A DNA stretch of 12,588 nt from Actinomycetes bacterium (GTDB lineage: Bacteria; Actinomycetota; Actinomycetes; S36-B12; GCA-2699445): NCBI GenBank assembly GCA_022600255.1, contig JAHZKU010000123.1, positions 1-12,588 of the forward strand. The letters run 5' to 3'. Below the pieces are notes generated by a model. The model made no database searches, was not told the DNA's origin, and saw only the letters and a list, made by a program, of their open reading frames with translations. The position numbers were made by a program, and so were the translations under genes. Below are positions 1 to 6,891 of this stretch, in pieces (position 1 is the stretch's first letter; each line of letters starts with the position of its first letter).

Positions 1-1389
1 GATCCCGATGATCTGGCGACGGCACTAAACGGCGTGGACGTGGCCTATTACTTGATGCATTCGCTGGGTACTGGCGTCGACTTTGAACAAACCGAAACCA
101 GAATGGCGACCTTGTTTGCCAGGGCGGCTCGCGAGGAAAATGTGGGTCGCATCATTTACCTAGGCGGGATGGTCCCCAGAAAGAAGCAAAAACTGTCTCC
201 CCACCTCCGCAGTCGGGCGCAAGTTGGCGAAATCTTGCGAAGTAGTGGCGTGCCCACCGTGGAACTCCGCGCAGCCGTCATCATCGGGTCGGGTTCTGCG
301 TCATTCGAGATGTTGCGGTATTTGACCGAGCGGCTTCCCGCGATGATTACCCCGCGTTGGGTGCGCACCAAGACGCAGCCGATTGCGGTACGAGACGTGT
401 TGTACTACTTGGTCGCCGCGGCCGAGCTGCCACCTTCGGTGAATCGTGTGTTTGACATTGGTGGTCCAGACGTCCTGACCTACCAAGGCATGATGCAGGA
501 GTTTGCTGCGGAGTCTGGGCTTCGCAAACGCATCATTTTGCCAATCAACCTGCTGAGTCCCGGGCTTTCCAGTCACTGGGTGGGACTCATCACCCCCGTT
601 CCCCGCGGGATCGCTCGGCCGCTCGTGGAGTCTTTGAAGGTCGAGGTCGTCTGTGGGGATCACGACATAGCCGAATACATCCCCGATCCGGCCGGGGGTC
701 TGTTGCCGTATCGCAAAGCGGTGGCATACGCGGTGCGTCAAGTCCGGGATGCCTCGGTGACCACCAGATGGAGTGGAGCCGGGTTGCCGAAGGCTCCGGC
801 CGATCCGCTGCCGACCGATCCGAACTGGGCGGGTGGCTCGCTATACACCGACACGAAAGAGGAAGTGGTGTCGCAGTCACCTGACGTCGTCTGGCCAGCG
901 ATCGAGCGGATCGGTGGTGACACCGGCTATTACGCCGCCGACTGGATGTGGCAAATCCGTGGGGCTATGGATCGCGTCATTGGTGGTGTTGGTCTGCGGC
1001 GTGGTCGCCGCGACCCCGAGCAGTGTCGGGTCGGTGATTCTGTTGACTTCTGGCGCGTCGAGGAACGGATTCGGCCAGAATTGCTGCGTCTGCGAGCTGA
1101 GATGAAGTTGCCTGGGCTGGCTTGGCTGGAATGGCAGATCGAACCCGATGGTGAGGGTAGCCGTGTTACGCAGCGGGCCATCTTCTATCCGCGCGGCCTT
1201 GCTGGCCAAGCGTACTGGTGGGCTGTTGCGCCGTTCCATGCCTTTGTCTTTGGCCCGATGTTGCACCGCATCGTGAAGCAAGCCGCCAATGCCCCCACGG
1301 TGCACCCCACCGCTCTGTCCGAGGCTCGCACCGAGGCCTCGGCGGGTACGGATTCCGTAGAGTCTGATTTCACCTTGGCCGCCAGTTGA
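1..1389 (+). CDS. SDR-like NAD(P)-binding protein with C-terminal DUF2867 domain (5' end outside window)
   Basis: The reading frame is open from the first base (DPDDLATALNGVDVAYYLMH) and GTG at 34 is only an internal start, so this is a 5'-truncated gene with 462 codons visible. The missing N-terminus should hold the GxxGxxG dinucleotide-binding motif. The first ~200 visible residues look like an atypical (NmrA/YwnB-type) SDR Rossmann domain: 'GVDVAYYLMHS', then 'RIIYLGG', then 'FDIGGPDVLTYQGMM', the last typical of this family. The last ~160 residues match DUF2867 as I know it ('GDSVDFWRVE', 'RAIFYPRGLAGQAYWWAV'), a domain often fused behind such SDRs in actinobacteria. The domain assignment is from family knowledge; substrate and reaction are unknown. 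Its stop codon overlaps the start of the next small membrane protein gene, suggesting a translationally coupled pair. Confidence 0.88.
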   Translation, partial: DPDDLATALNGVDVAYYLMHSLGTGVDFEQTETRMATLFARAAREENVGRIIYLGGMVPRKKQKLSPHLRSRAQVGEILRSSGVPTVELRAAVIIGSGSASFEMLRYLTERLPAMITPRWVRTKTQPIAVRDVLYYLVAAAELPPSVNRVFDIGGPDVLTYQGMMQEFAAESGLRKRIILPINLLSPGLSSHWVGLITPVPRGIARPLVESLKVEVVCGDHDIAEYIPDPAGGLLPYRKAVAYAVRQVRDASVTTRWSGAGLPKAPADPLPTDPNWAGGSLYTDTKEEVVSQSPDVVWPAIERIGGDTGYYAADWMWQIRGAMDRVIGGVGLRRGRRDPEQCRVGDSVDFWRVEERIRPELLRLRAEMKLPGLAWLEWQIEPDGEGSRVTQRAIFYPRGLAGQAYWWAVAPFHAFVFGPMLHRIVKQAANAPTVHPTALSEARTEASAGTDSVESDFTLAAS

Positions 1390-1703
1390 GCCGGTTGGCC
1401 CAACCCACAACCGCGACGAGGCCGCGCTGGGTGACCTGGCTCTTCGCTGACCGAGAGACCGGTCGGTTGGTGATTGGGCAGTTTCCCAATCTGCCCCTGT
1501 GGATCTTTCTGGCCGCGGTCGCGTTGCGTCTGCTCTTTCGGCCGTCTGGGGATTTCGATACGGCCCTGACCGTCGTCGCGAACGTCGCGCTGCTCTGGTG
1601 GGCCTTTTGGGAAGTCCTTCGGGGAGTGAACCCGTGGCGTCGGCTGCTCGGGTCAATGGTCGCAGTCGTTGTTATCGGTGCGGCCCTAGTGTCCTGGCTG
1701 TAG
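1386..1703 (+). CDS. Small three-helix conserved membrane protein
   Basis: A 105-residue protein starting with TTG at 1386; the start overlaps the upstream TGA as TTGA, so translation is probably coupled. A second in-frame TTG at 1395 is an alternative start. No Shine-Dalgarno sequence is visible. It has a basic N-terminus, a conserved-looking 'QFPNLPLWIFL' segment (residues 32-42), and hydrophobic stretches at about 36-51, 59-77 and 87-104, predicting three membrane helices with the Trp-rich second one (LLWWAFW). I recall similar short actinobacterial membrane proteins with a PNLPLWIFL motif but know no function for them. Pairing with the SDR/DUF2867 gene is the only functional hint. Confidence 0.75.
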   Translation: MSRLAQPTTATRPRWVTWLFADRETGRLVIGQFPNLPLWIFLAAVALRLLFRPSGDFDTALTVVANVALLWWAFWEVLRGVNPWRRLLGSMVAVVVIGAALVSWL

Positions 1704-1770
1704 AACTCGCGGCTGTCCCTGCTGTGTAACCCGCTGACTGAGTCCGCGCGAGTGGCGACTCGGAAACCGC

Positions 1771-1776
1771 TAGGGT
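1771..1776 (+). promoter_or_regulatory. -10 box TAGGGT for the MFS gene (leaderless start)
   Basis: TAGGGT fits the actinobacterial TANNNT -10 consensus and ends 6 bases before the ATG at 1783, so the transcription start would coincide with the start codon. No Shine-Dalgarno sequence precedes the ATG, which agrees. No convincing -35 box is seen. The inference is from position only. Confidence 0.5.
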
Positions 1777-1782
1777 GATGCG

Positions 1783-3162
1783 ATGGGCGAACGACTGACC
1801 ACTGACCGTCGATTGTGGCGGTTGATCTTGGCGTCGGCCTTGGCCATGTTCTTGGTGAATCTGGACTTCTTTGCTGTCCAAGTCGCGCTACCTGATATGG
1901 CACGTGACCTCGATACTGACATCAACGCACTGCAGTGGGTCATCAGTGGATACATGTTGTCGTTAGCCGCTTTCCTCATCGTGGGAGGCCGCCTGGCAGA
2001 CATCTTGGGACGCAAGACCTGGCTCATCCTAGGCACCGCGATCTTTGGACTCTCGTCTCTGATCGGCGGCTTCGCAACCAGTGGGGAAATCCTCATCGGC
2101 ATGCGCATTCTGCAAGGGGTAGGGGCGGCCGTCTTGATGCCGGTCTGCCTAGCGGTCGTGACCAACGCTTTCCCCGCCGCCAAGGTGCAGCGGGCCATTG
2201 GACTGGTTTTTGGCATCGCTGCGATCGGGCAGGCGCTGGGGCCGCTGATTGGTGGCGTCCTCACCGAGTTGGCCTCATGGCGGTGGGTGTTGTGGCTGAA
2301 CGTGCCTGTCGCGGTACTGGTCATTTTTCTGACAGTCACATCAGTTCGGCAAAGCTTCGATGACTCGGAGGGGCGCAAGATTGACTGGGGTGGCCTGGTC
2401 CTGATTGTGCTGTCGATATCCCTGTTCACGCTGGGAATCGATATGGCGGCGGACTGGGGATGGATCGCGGTTGGCACGTTGGGGCTAATCGCGGTGGGCC
2501 TGTTGGGATTTGGGCTATTCATCTTCTGGGAGAATCGCGCTCGACCACCCTTGTTAGATCTGAGCCTTTTCAAGATTCGGGAGTTCAGCGTGATGACGGC
2601 GGCTGGCGCCGTTGGAAACAGCGCCGGGCCAGCGGCGATCTTTCTATCCACCGTGTACTTGCAGACCGGTCGCGGCTTCAGCCCCATCGAGGCCGGTGTC
2701 GCGTTCCTGCTCTTCTCCGGCGGCGTGGCCTTCACCAGTCAGATCGCGGGTCGGCTTGAGGCCTACGCATCCTGGAAGGTCATGGTGAGCGCCTTATTGA
2801 TCGGCGGACTCGGACTTGTGGCGATGGGTGTTCTGATCGAGACTCTGCCGCTCTACCTGATCGCGTCCTTCTTCGGTGGTGCTGGTGCCGGGCTGGCATG
2901 GACATTCGCCAGCGTTGTCACCCAATCGGTGGCCCCGGCCAACAAGGCCGGCGCCGCATCCGGGGTGGTTCTGACAATTCTGATCGGACTCGGTGGGGTG
3001 GCCACGGCCGTGGCCGCCACGCTGATCGCTGGGGGCGGGGGTGATGGCGCTACGGTGGCTCCGATCTTGCTTGGATTTGGTGTTCTGGAACTCGTCACCA
3101 TCCCATTTGTTGTCATCTTTGGCCGCGAACCACACAAGCTACCTGCGCGCGCAGCCACATAG
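1783..3162 (+). CDS. DHA2-type MFS drug/proton antiporter-like transporter (EmrB/QacA family)
   Basis: A 459-residue polytopic membrane protein. MFS landmarks: motif D1-like 'LDFFAVQVALPDM' (27-39) in the first helix; motif A 'GGRLADILGRKTW' (68-80) in the loop between helices 2 and 3; an antiporter motif C region 'GIAAIGQALGPLIGG' (144-158) in helix 5; and 'SWRWVLWLNVPV' (165-176), the signature seen after helix 5 in the DHA2 (14-helix) branch. Length and the extra central hydrophobic segments (about 203-250) also fit DHA2. The family typically exports drugs, dyes or biocides with proton exchange; the substrate here cannot be told. It is monocistronic by spacing (79 bp after the upstream gene, 120 bp before the next), with its own predicted leaderless promoter. 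No regulator gene (TetR/MarR) lies beside it in the window. Confidence 0.92.
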   Translation: MGERLTTDRRLWRLILASALAMFLVNLDFFAVQVALPDMARDLDTDINALQWVISGYMLSLAAFLIVGGRLADILGRKTWLILGTAIFGLSSLIGGFATSGEILIGMRILQGVGAAVLMPVCLAVVTNAFPAAKVQRAIGLVFGIAAIGQALGPLIGGVLTELASWRWVLWLNVPVAVLVIFLTVTSVRQSFDDSEGRKIDWGGLVLIVLSISLFTLGIDMAADWGWIAVGTLGLIAVGLLGFGLFIFWENRARPPLLDLSLFKIREFSVMTAAGAVGNSAGPAAIFLSTVYLQTGRGFSPIEAGVAFLLFSGGVAFTSQIAGRLEAYASWKVMVSALLIGGLGLVAMGVLIETLPLYLIASFFGGAGAGLAWTFASVVTQSVAPANKAGAASGVVLTILIGLGGVATAVAATLIAGGGGDGATVAPILLGFGVLELVTIPFVVIFGREPHKLPARAAT

Positions 3163-3171
3163 CCCCACTGC

Positions 3172-3198
3172 TTGACAGGATCGGTCCTGGCCTATGGC
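3172..3198 (+). promoter_or_regulatory. Possible promoter TTGACA-N15-TATGGC upstream of the carboxyltransferase
   Basis: A perfect -35 hexamer TTGACA (3172-3177) is followed 15 bases later by TATGGC (3193-3198). The spacing is short and the -10 imperfect. The -35 box overlaps a small hairpin (CAGGA TCGG TCCTG, 3176-3189) that could end the MFS transcript. It is a second candidate start for the carboxyltransferase gene besides TAGGAT at 3271. Confidence 0.25.
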
Positions 3199-3270
3199 TC
3201 GCTCAGCGCCGTCAGCAAGCCGGCCTATGCGACAATCGTCATCACGCGGCGGCCCGTGGCCGCGTTCACT

Positions 3271-3276
3271 TAGGAT
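3271..3276 (+). promoter_or_regulatory. -10 box TAGGAT for the carboxyltransferase gene (leaderless start)
   Basis: TAGGAT lies in exactly the same position relative to the ATG (hexamer start 12 bases upstream) as TAGGGT does for the MFS gene. There is no Shine-Dalgarno sequence before ATG 3283, consistent with a leaderless mRNA. No clear -35 is seen. Confidence 0.5.
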
Positions 3277-3282
3277 TCAGCT

Positions 3283-4890
3283 ATGCCGCGCGTGCCCGCC
3301 GATGTCCTCCTGCAGACTTTGCTCGACCCCGGCTCCTGGGAACCTTGGCCAGCCGAACCTGCGCCCACCCCGGCCACCGCTGACCCTAGTTACCGGCAAG
3401 AACTCGCAGCGGCCGCAAGCGAGTCAGGTGAGTCGGAGTCGGTTGTCATCGGTCTGGGGCGGGTGGCTGGTCAACAGGTGCTCGTCGTCGTCAGCATCTT
3501 CGATTTTCTGGCCGGTTCGGTCGGGCGGCGAGCGGCGGAGCGGATCGTGACCGCGTTCGATCGAGCCGCGGACTTGGCGCTCCCTGTGATTGGCTTGCCG
3601 ACCTCCGGAGGCACCAGGATGCAAGAGGGTACGCCGGCCTTCCTGCAGATGATTAACATCGCCAGTGCCGTTCGTCGCCACAGCCGATTGGGCTTGCCGT
3701 ATGTGGTCTGGCTGCGACACCCCACCACTGGTGGTGTCTTTGCCACCTGGGGGTCCCTGGCCGACATCACGCTGGGGCAGCCGCAGGCGTTAACCGGCTT
3801 CTTGGGTCCTCGGGTCTATGAAGGCCTATACGGTGAACCGTTTCCGATCGGTGTCCAAACCAGCGAAGGACTAACCAATGCCGGAGTGATAGACGCGGCC
3901 CTGCCATTGGAGCAGGTGCGGAACACCGTGGCGAGTTGCCTGCGCATTTGGCAAGCCCGGCCCAACCCACCGGTTGCACAGTCAGGTGCGAGGCTGGGCC
4001 GGGGAGCCAGCGCGGCGGAGCCCAGCGTTGGGAACAAGTTCGATGCGCAGCAAGACCTGAGCTCTGGGCAAGAACGCGGTGATGAGCAGGGAACTCGAGG
4101 CGGGAAAGGCGCATCCGTTTCGGAGACGTCGGCTTGGGATGCTGTCCTGGCCACCCGAGCAGACCGTCGACCTGGCGTGACAGACCTGCTTGATCGGGCC
4201 CAAGTCAGCGTCACGCTGTCCGGGACCGGGGCCGGTGAAGTGGCTGGTGCGACACAACTCGCGCTGGCGCTGATCGGCGAGACCGGTTGTGTCGTGGTCG
4301 GCCAGGACGGGTCGGCGCAACGGGATGGGGCAAGAATCGGGCCAGCCGACCTCCGGGTGGCTCGCAGGGGGATGGCGCTAGCCGCCAAATGGCGCCTGCC
4401 ATTCGTGTCCATCATCGACACGCAAGGTGGGGAACTGTCCGCTGACGCTGAGAGTGGTGCTCTCGCGGGCGAGATCGCGCGCTGCCTGGCGGACCTCAGC
4501 GAGCTCCCCGTGCCGACGATCTCCGTGCTGCTGGGAGGCGGTGCGGGCGGCGCGGCGCTGGCGCTATTGCCGGCCGACCGTGTTATTGCAGCGGCGGACG
4601 CCTGGGTGACCCCGTTACCACCGGAGGGGGCGGCGTTGATCCGACATCGCGATGTCGGGATGGCGGCGCAGATGGCCGATGAGCAGCGGATTACGGCGCA
4701 AGATTTGGCGGCGATCGGAGCGGTAGACGTCTTGCTGGCCGATCCAGAAGGGTCGGCTGGGGTCGCTGCCCCATACGCTGCGCTGCAAGCGGCCTTGGCC
4801 AACACCACGACACCTGTCGCTGCCGCCGATGGGACGGACGCGGCACTACTGGAGCGACGTCGGCAGCGTTGGCGCCGGCTGGCTCCCTGA
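3283..4890 (+). CDS. accD3: Fused acetyl/acyl-CoA carboxylase carboxyltransferase (AccD3-like)
   Basis: A 535-residue single-chain carboxyltransferase. The beta-like half (about 53-225) has 'SGGTRMQEG' (108-116), 'LRHPTTGGVFATWGSLAD' (144-161) and 'GFLGPRVYE' (172-180), the crotonase-fold segments that form the CoA and oxyanion sites. The alpha-like half (about 285-495) has 'GAGEVAG' (316-322) and 'GGGAGGAALALLPADRV' (418-434). The zinc ribbon found at the N-terminus of bacterial AccD is absent. The layout and motifs closely match mycobacterial AccD3 (Rv0904c) from memory. The two halves are joined by an unusually long hydrophilic, low-complexity linker (about 228-284). The protein should transfer the carboxyl group from biotin to an acyl-CoA as part of a carboxylase complex, but no biotin-carrier/carboxylase subunit is in the window and the substrate is unknown. 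It ends convergently with the DUF1844 gene. Confidence 0.88.
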   Translation: MPRVPADVLLQTLLDPGSWEPWPAEPAPTPATADPSYRQELAAAASESGESESVVIGLGRVAGQQVLVVVSIFDFLAGSVGRRAAERIVTAFDRAADLALPVIGLPTSGGTRMQEGTPAFLQMINIASAVRRHSRLGLPYVVWLRHPTTGGVFATWGSLADITLGQPQALTGFLGPRVYEGLYGEPFPIGVQTSEGLTNAGVIDAALPLEQVRNTVASCLRIWQARPNPPVAQSGARLGRGASAAEPSVGNKFDAQQDLSSGQERGDEQGTRGGKGASVSETSAWDAVLATRADRRPGVTDLLDRAQVSVTLSGTGAGEVAGATQLALALIGETGCVVVGQDGSAQRDGARIGPADLRVARRGMALAAKWRLPFVSIIDTQGGELSADAESGALAGEIARCLADLSELPVPTISVLLGGGAGGAALALLPADRVIAAADAWVTPLPPEGAALIRHRDVGMAAQMADEQRITAQDLAAIGAVDVLLADPEGSAGVAAPYAALQAALANTTTPVAAADGTDAALLERRRQRWRRLAP

Positions 4891-4908
4891 GTCAGGTCCA
4901 TGTCAACG

Positions 4909-4924
4909 CGGGCTTCCATGCCCG
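4909..4924. terminator. Weak hairpin between convergent genes
   Basis: CGGGC TTCCAT GCCCG gives a perfect 5-bp GC stem with a 6-base loop, between the carboxyltransferase stop and the DUF1844 stop. There is no T-tract on either side, so termination is only a guess from location. Confidence 0.25.
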
Positions 4925-4973
4925 GAGTTGGGAAGGATGGCGCCTCTCCCCACACCAACGAGGAACGCCTGGA

Positions 4974-5294
4974 TCAGGTCGCCTCGCCGGGGCCTTCGCC
5001 GGGCGCGTCTGGCACAAGGGAGGCTTCTCGGAAGGCCTTCTGCAGGCTCTGCAACCCATCCCGCAGGGGGCCAACATGCTGTCCGCCGAGGAATGGCGCG
5101 CTGGCATCGATCAACCCAGCCAGGGCCGAGATCAGGATGCGCGCTTCGGCCAAGTCTTGATCGGCTTCGGTGCCGGCGAAGAGGCCCAGCTTCACGGCGG
5201 CCGCCGTCATCAGATCGGCGCAATGGGCGCCGACAATCTCTATGGCGGGTAGGGCTTGTAGGTCACGCGTGGCATCCACCGAGTCCGTACTCAT
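4974..5294 (-). CDS. DUF1844 domain protein
   Basis: A 106-residue soluble protein. I chose ATG at 5294 (MSTDSVDATRDL) over in-frame upstream ATGs at 5336 and 5321, because the extra residues (MAIGPMSRACQSCS) do not look like the family and would run into the infC promoter. The core 'SAAAVKLGL'-type segment appears here as 'LMTAAAVKLGLFAG' (28-41), followed by 'LAEARILISALAGLID' (48-63), 'LRDGLQSLQKAFREAS' (76-91) and a Pro/Gly-rich tail 'PDAPGEGPGEA'; this is the usual order in actinobacterial DUF1844 proteins. Function is unknown. Its divergent location immediately before infC is, as I recall, common in actinobacteria and hints at a link with translation or its regulation. No clear promoter or Shine-Dalgarno sequence is seen. 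Confidence 0.85.
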   Translation of the reverse strand: MSTDSVDATRDLQALPAIEIVGAHCADLMTAAAVKLGLFAGTEADQDLAEARILISALAGLIDASAPFLGGQHVGPLRDGLQSLQKAFREASLVPDAPGEGPGEAT

Positions 5295-5320
5295 GGAACA
5301 AGACTGACATGCCCGCGACA

Positions 5321-5350
5321 TTGGCCCAATCGCCACCCATCCCCTACACT
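5321..5350 (+). promoter_or_regulatory. Candidate sigma70-type promoter of the infC operon
   Basis: TTGGCC (-35, 5321-5326), an 18-base spacer, then TACACT (-10, 5345-5350), predicting a start near 5357. It lies just outside the DUF1844 start, so it would serve infC only. Confidence 0.45.
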
Positions 5351-5361
5351 TGGGAGCGACC

Positions 5362-5379
5362 CATCTGATCCGTCAGATG
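5362..5379 (+). ncRNA. Leader hairpin with UCCG tetraloop at the predicted 5' end of the infC mRNA
   Basis: CATCTGA TCCG TCAGATG is a perfect 7-bp stem with a UNCG-class tetraloop, starting about 5 nt after the predicted transcription start. Such a stem could stabilise the 5' end or form part of a regulatory fold. Confidence 0.4.
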
Positions 5380-5517
5380 TACAAGTGGTTCAGGTAGTTC
5401 TACCAGCTGATCAGCCCTTTCGCTTGCGTCGCTACGGCGGGTGCCATTAGGCCCTCGTTTCAACGCTGCAGGCGAGTTTCGGCAGGCGATCCGCTGGTTG
5501 GGCTGCCCAGGCAACCC

Positions 5518-5542
5518 ACCCGGCAGTTCTAGCTCGCCGGGT
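5518..5542 (+). ncRNA. Second strong leader hairpin upstream of infC
   Basis: ACCCGGC (5518-5524) pairs perfectly with GCCGGGT (5536-5542) around an 11-base loop. No T-tract follows, so a simple terminator is unlikely. It directly abuts the GGTTG/CAACC stem (5496-5516), leaving one base between them (5517). Confidence 0.35.
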
Positions 5543-5630
5543 TCGTGTCCGCAGTGCAGCGCCCTGCGCCGACTTGTACGTGTTTCGGCGATGGTGGCGG
5601 TAGAAGAACCACTGCGAAAAAGGAGGCGCC

Positions 5631-6233
5631 ATCAGCGTCGAACCACGGATCAATGATCGTATTCGAGTACCGGACGTCCGGCTCGTCGGACCCAACGGGG
5701 AACAGGTCGGCATCGTCCGCATCGATGATGCGTTGCGGCTAGCCCGTGAGAGCGATTTGGACCTCGTCGAGGTCGCCCCCCAAGCTCGGCCGCCTGTCTG
5801 CAAGTTGATGGATTTCGGCAAGTACAAGTACGAGTCGGCCCAGAAAGAACGGGCTGCGCGGCGTAACCAGTCGCAAACCATCATCAAAGAGATGAAGCTG
5901 CGGCCCAAGATTGATCCACACGACTACGAAACGAAGAAAGGCCACATCTCCCGGTTCTTGAACCAGGGGGACAAGGTCAAGGTCACGATCATGTTCCGCG
6001 GTCGAGAGCAGTCTCGCCCCGAGCTCGGTTTTCGATTGCTAGAACAGTTGGCCGAGGACATCGCTGATATCGGTTTCGTCGAGTACACCCCCAAACAAGA
6101 GGGGCGCAACATGATCATGGTGATCGCGCCGCTGAAGAAGAAATCCGAAGTCAAAGGCAGCAAATCACAGCAACGCCGCGACCGAGACAAGATGATCTCT
6201 GAACGAGATCAAGCAGACGCTGAAAGCGCCTGA
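5631..6233 (+). CDS. infC: Translation initiation factor IF-3 with non-canonical AUC start
   Basis: A 200-residue IF3. The frame has an in-frame TAG at 5601 and contains no ATG, GTG or TTG between it and TTG 5733, which lies inside the conserved N-domain, so a normal start would destroy the protein. ATC at 5631 follows AGGAGG (5621-5626) and gives (I/M)SVEPRINDRIRVPDVRLVG, matching actinobacterial IF3 N-termini. The N-domain covers about 6-80 with the IF3 signature 'KLMDFGKYKYE' (58-68); the C-domain covers about 90-168 ('KVKVTIMFRGREQSRPELG'); a charged tail rich in Lys, Arg, Asp and Glu follows. IF3 keeps 30S subunits free and rejects non-standard start codons; AUU/AUC/AUA starts on infC itself are the known basis of its negative autoregulation. 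First gene of an operon with rpmI, rplT and a methyltransferase. Confidence 0.95.
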   Translation: MSVEPRINDRIRVPDVRLVGPNGEQVGIVRIDDALRLARESDLDLVEVAPQARPPVCKLMDFGKYKYESAQKERAARRNQSQTIIKEMKLRPKIDPHDYETKKGHISRFLNQGDKVKVTIMFRGREQSRPELGFRLLEQLAEDIADIGFVEYTPKQEGRNMIMVIAPLKKKSEVKGSKSQQRRDRDKMISERDQADAESA

Positions 6234-6264
6234 CAGACCAGCAAGCAACAAGCGAGGTAATGAA

Positions 6265-6462
6265 ATGCCGAAGATGAAGACCCACAGTGGGACCAAGAAG
6301 CGGGTCAAGAAGACTGGGAGTGGCAAACTGCGCCGCGAGCAGGCCAACAAGCGCCACCTGCTTGAGCACAAGTCCTCCGACCGCACGCGCCGCTTGTCGG
6401 CCGACGTCGATGTCGCCCCGGCTGACGTCAAGCGCGTCAAACGCCTTTTGGGCGAGCGTTAG
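6265..6462 (+). CDS. rpmI: Ribosomal protein L35
   Basis: A 65-residue, very basic protein. 'PKMKTHSGTKKRVKKTGSGK' at the N-terminus and 'HLLEHKS' (31-37) are L35 hallmarks, and the length is normal. It binds 23S rRNA in the large subunit. The ATG is preceded by GAGGT (6254-6258) with a 6-base spacer. It lies 31 bp after infC and 63 bp before rplT in the standard infC-rpmI-rplT order. Confidence 0.97.
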   Translation: MPKMKTHSGTKKRVKKTGSGKLRREQANKRHLLEHKSSDRTRRLSADVDVAPADVKRVKRLLGER

Positions 6463-6475
6463 TCGCCCACCCTCC

Positions 6476-6493
6476 TCGGCGAGGTATCGCCGA
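6476..6493 (+). ncRNA. Hairpin between rpmI and rplT
   Basis: TCGGCGA GGTA TCGCCGA is a perfect 7-bp stem with a 4-base loop, ending 32 nt before the rplT start and followed by AAA, not a T-tract. In E. coli and Bacillus L20 binds its own mRNA in this operon to repress translation; this hairpin could play such a role or be a processing site. The function is inferred from location only. Confidence 0.4.
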
Positions 6494-6525
6494 AAACCCA
6501 CTTAAAACAAGCAAAGGAGATCACC

Positions 6526-6891
6526 ATGGCACGCGTGAAAAGGGCGGTAAACGCCAAGAAGAAGCGTCGCGAAATCTTGGATCAAGCCAGCGGCTACCGC
6601 GGGCAACGTTCCAGGCTGTACCGCAAGGCGAAGGAACAAGTCATCCACTCGAAGGTGTACTCCTTTGACCACCGCAAGGCACGTAAAGGTGACTTTCGTC
6701 GGCTGTGGATCCAACGCATCAATGCTGGCGCTCGGCTAAACGGCATGACGTACAACCGGTTCATTGAGGGTCTCAAGAACGCCGGAGTGGAGATCGATCG
6801 CCGCATGCTTGCTGAGCTGGCCGTAAACGATGAGGTCGCTTTTGCGGCCCTGGTTGATGTCGCCCGCGAAGCCAATCTTGCTGCTGCGTGA
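6526..6891 (+). CDS. rplT: Ribosomal protein L20
   Basis: A 121-residue basic protein, normal length for L20. It begins 'MARVKRAVNAKKKRREILDQ' and continues with 'GYRGQRSRLYRKAKEQVIHS' and 'RKGDFRRLWIQRINAGAR', the usual conserved helices, then the globular C-terminus 'GMTYNRFIEGLKNAGVEIDR'. L20 is needed early in 50S assembly and in several bacteria represses this operon. AGGAG at 6515-6519 gives a 6-base spacer to the ATG. The TGA overlaps the GTG start of the next gene (GTGA), so the methyltransferase is translationally coupled to L20. Confidence 0.97.
   Translation: MARVKRAVNAKKKRREILDQASGYRGQRSRLYRKAKEQVIHSKVYSFDHRKARKGDFRRLWIQRINAGARLNGMTYNRFIEGLKNAGVEIDRRMLAELAVNDEVAFAALVDVAREANLAAA

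Larger units (their letters stand above)
5295..5630 (+). other. infC: Intergenic region holding the IF3-operon promoter and structured leader
   Basis: These 336 bases between the DUF1844 start and infC hold no credible ORF. They contain a candidate promoter (5321-5350) and, downstream, a series of inverted repeats: 5362-5379, 5393-5404, the 10-bp palindrome GCTGATCAGC (5406-5415), 5496-5516 and 5518-5542. A second pairing (GGCAG 5481-5485 with CTGCC 5503-5507) excludes the 5496-5516 stem, so alternative folds are possible. A leader of about 270 nt is predicted. IF3/L35/L20 operons in other bacteria have autoregulatory leaders, so this may be one; I do not recognise a specific Rfam leader. Confidence 0.5.

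Noticed and set aside
877..1656. Minus-strand 259-codon frame opposite the DUF2867 region
   Set aside because: Arg-rich chance ORF overlapping two supported plus-strand genes.
1770..2735. Long minus-strand open frame (321 codons) opposite the MFS gene
   Set aside because: It is antisense to a clear transporter and its translation is Pro/Arg/Thr-rich with no domain; a shadow frame caused by high G+C.
3194..3550. Plus-strand 118-codon frame overlapping the start of the carboxyltransferase
   Set aside because: Out of phase with the conserved protein and without motifs.
3816..4958. Long minus-strand open frame (380 codons) opposite the carboxyltransferase
   Set aside because: Ala/Ser/Pro-rich translation without motifs, fully antisense to the AccD3-like gene.
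5733..5735. TTG as the infC start
   Set aside because: It lies inside the conserved IF3 N-domain; the upstream in-frame residues match IF3 from ATC 5631.
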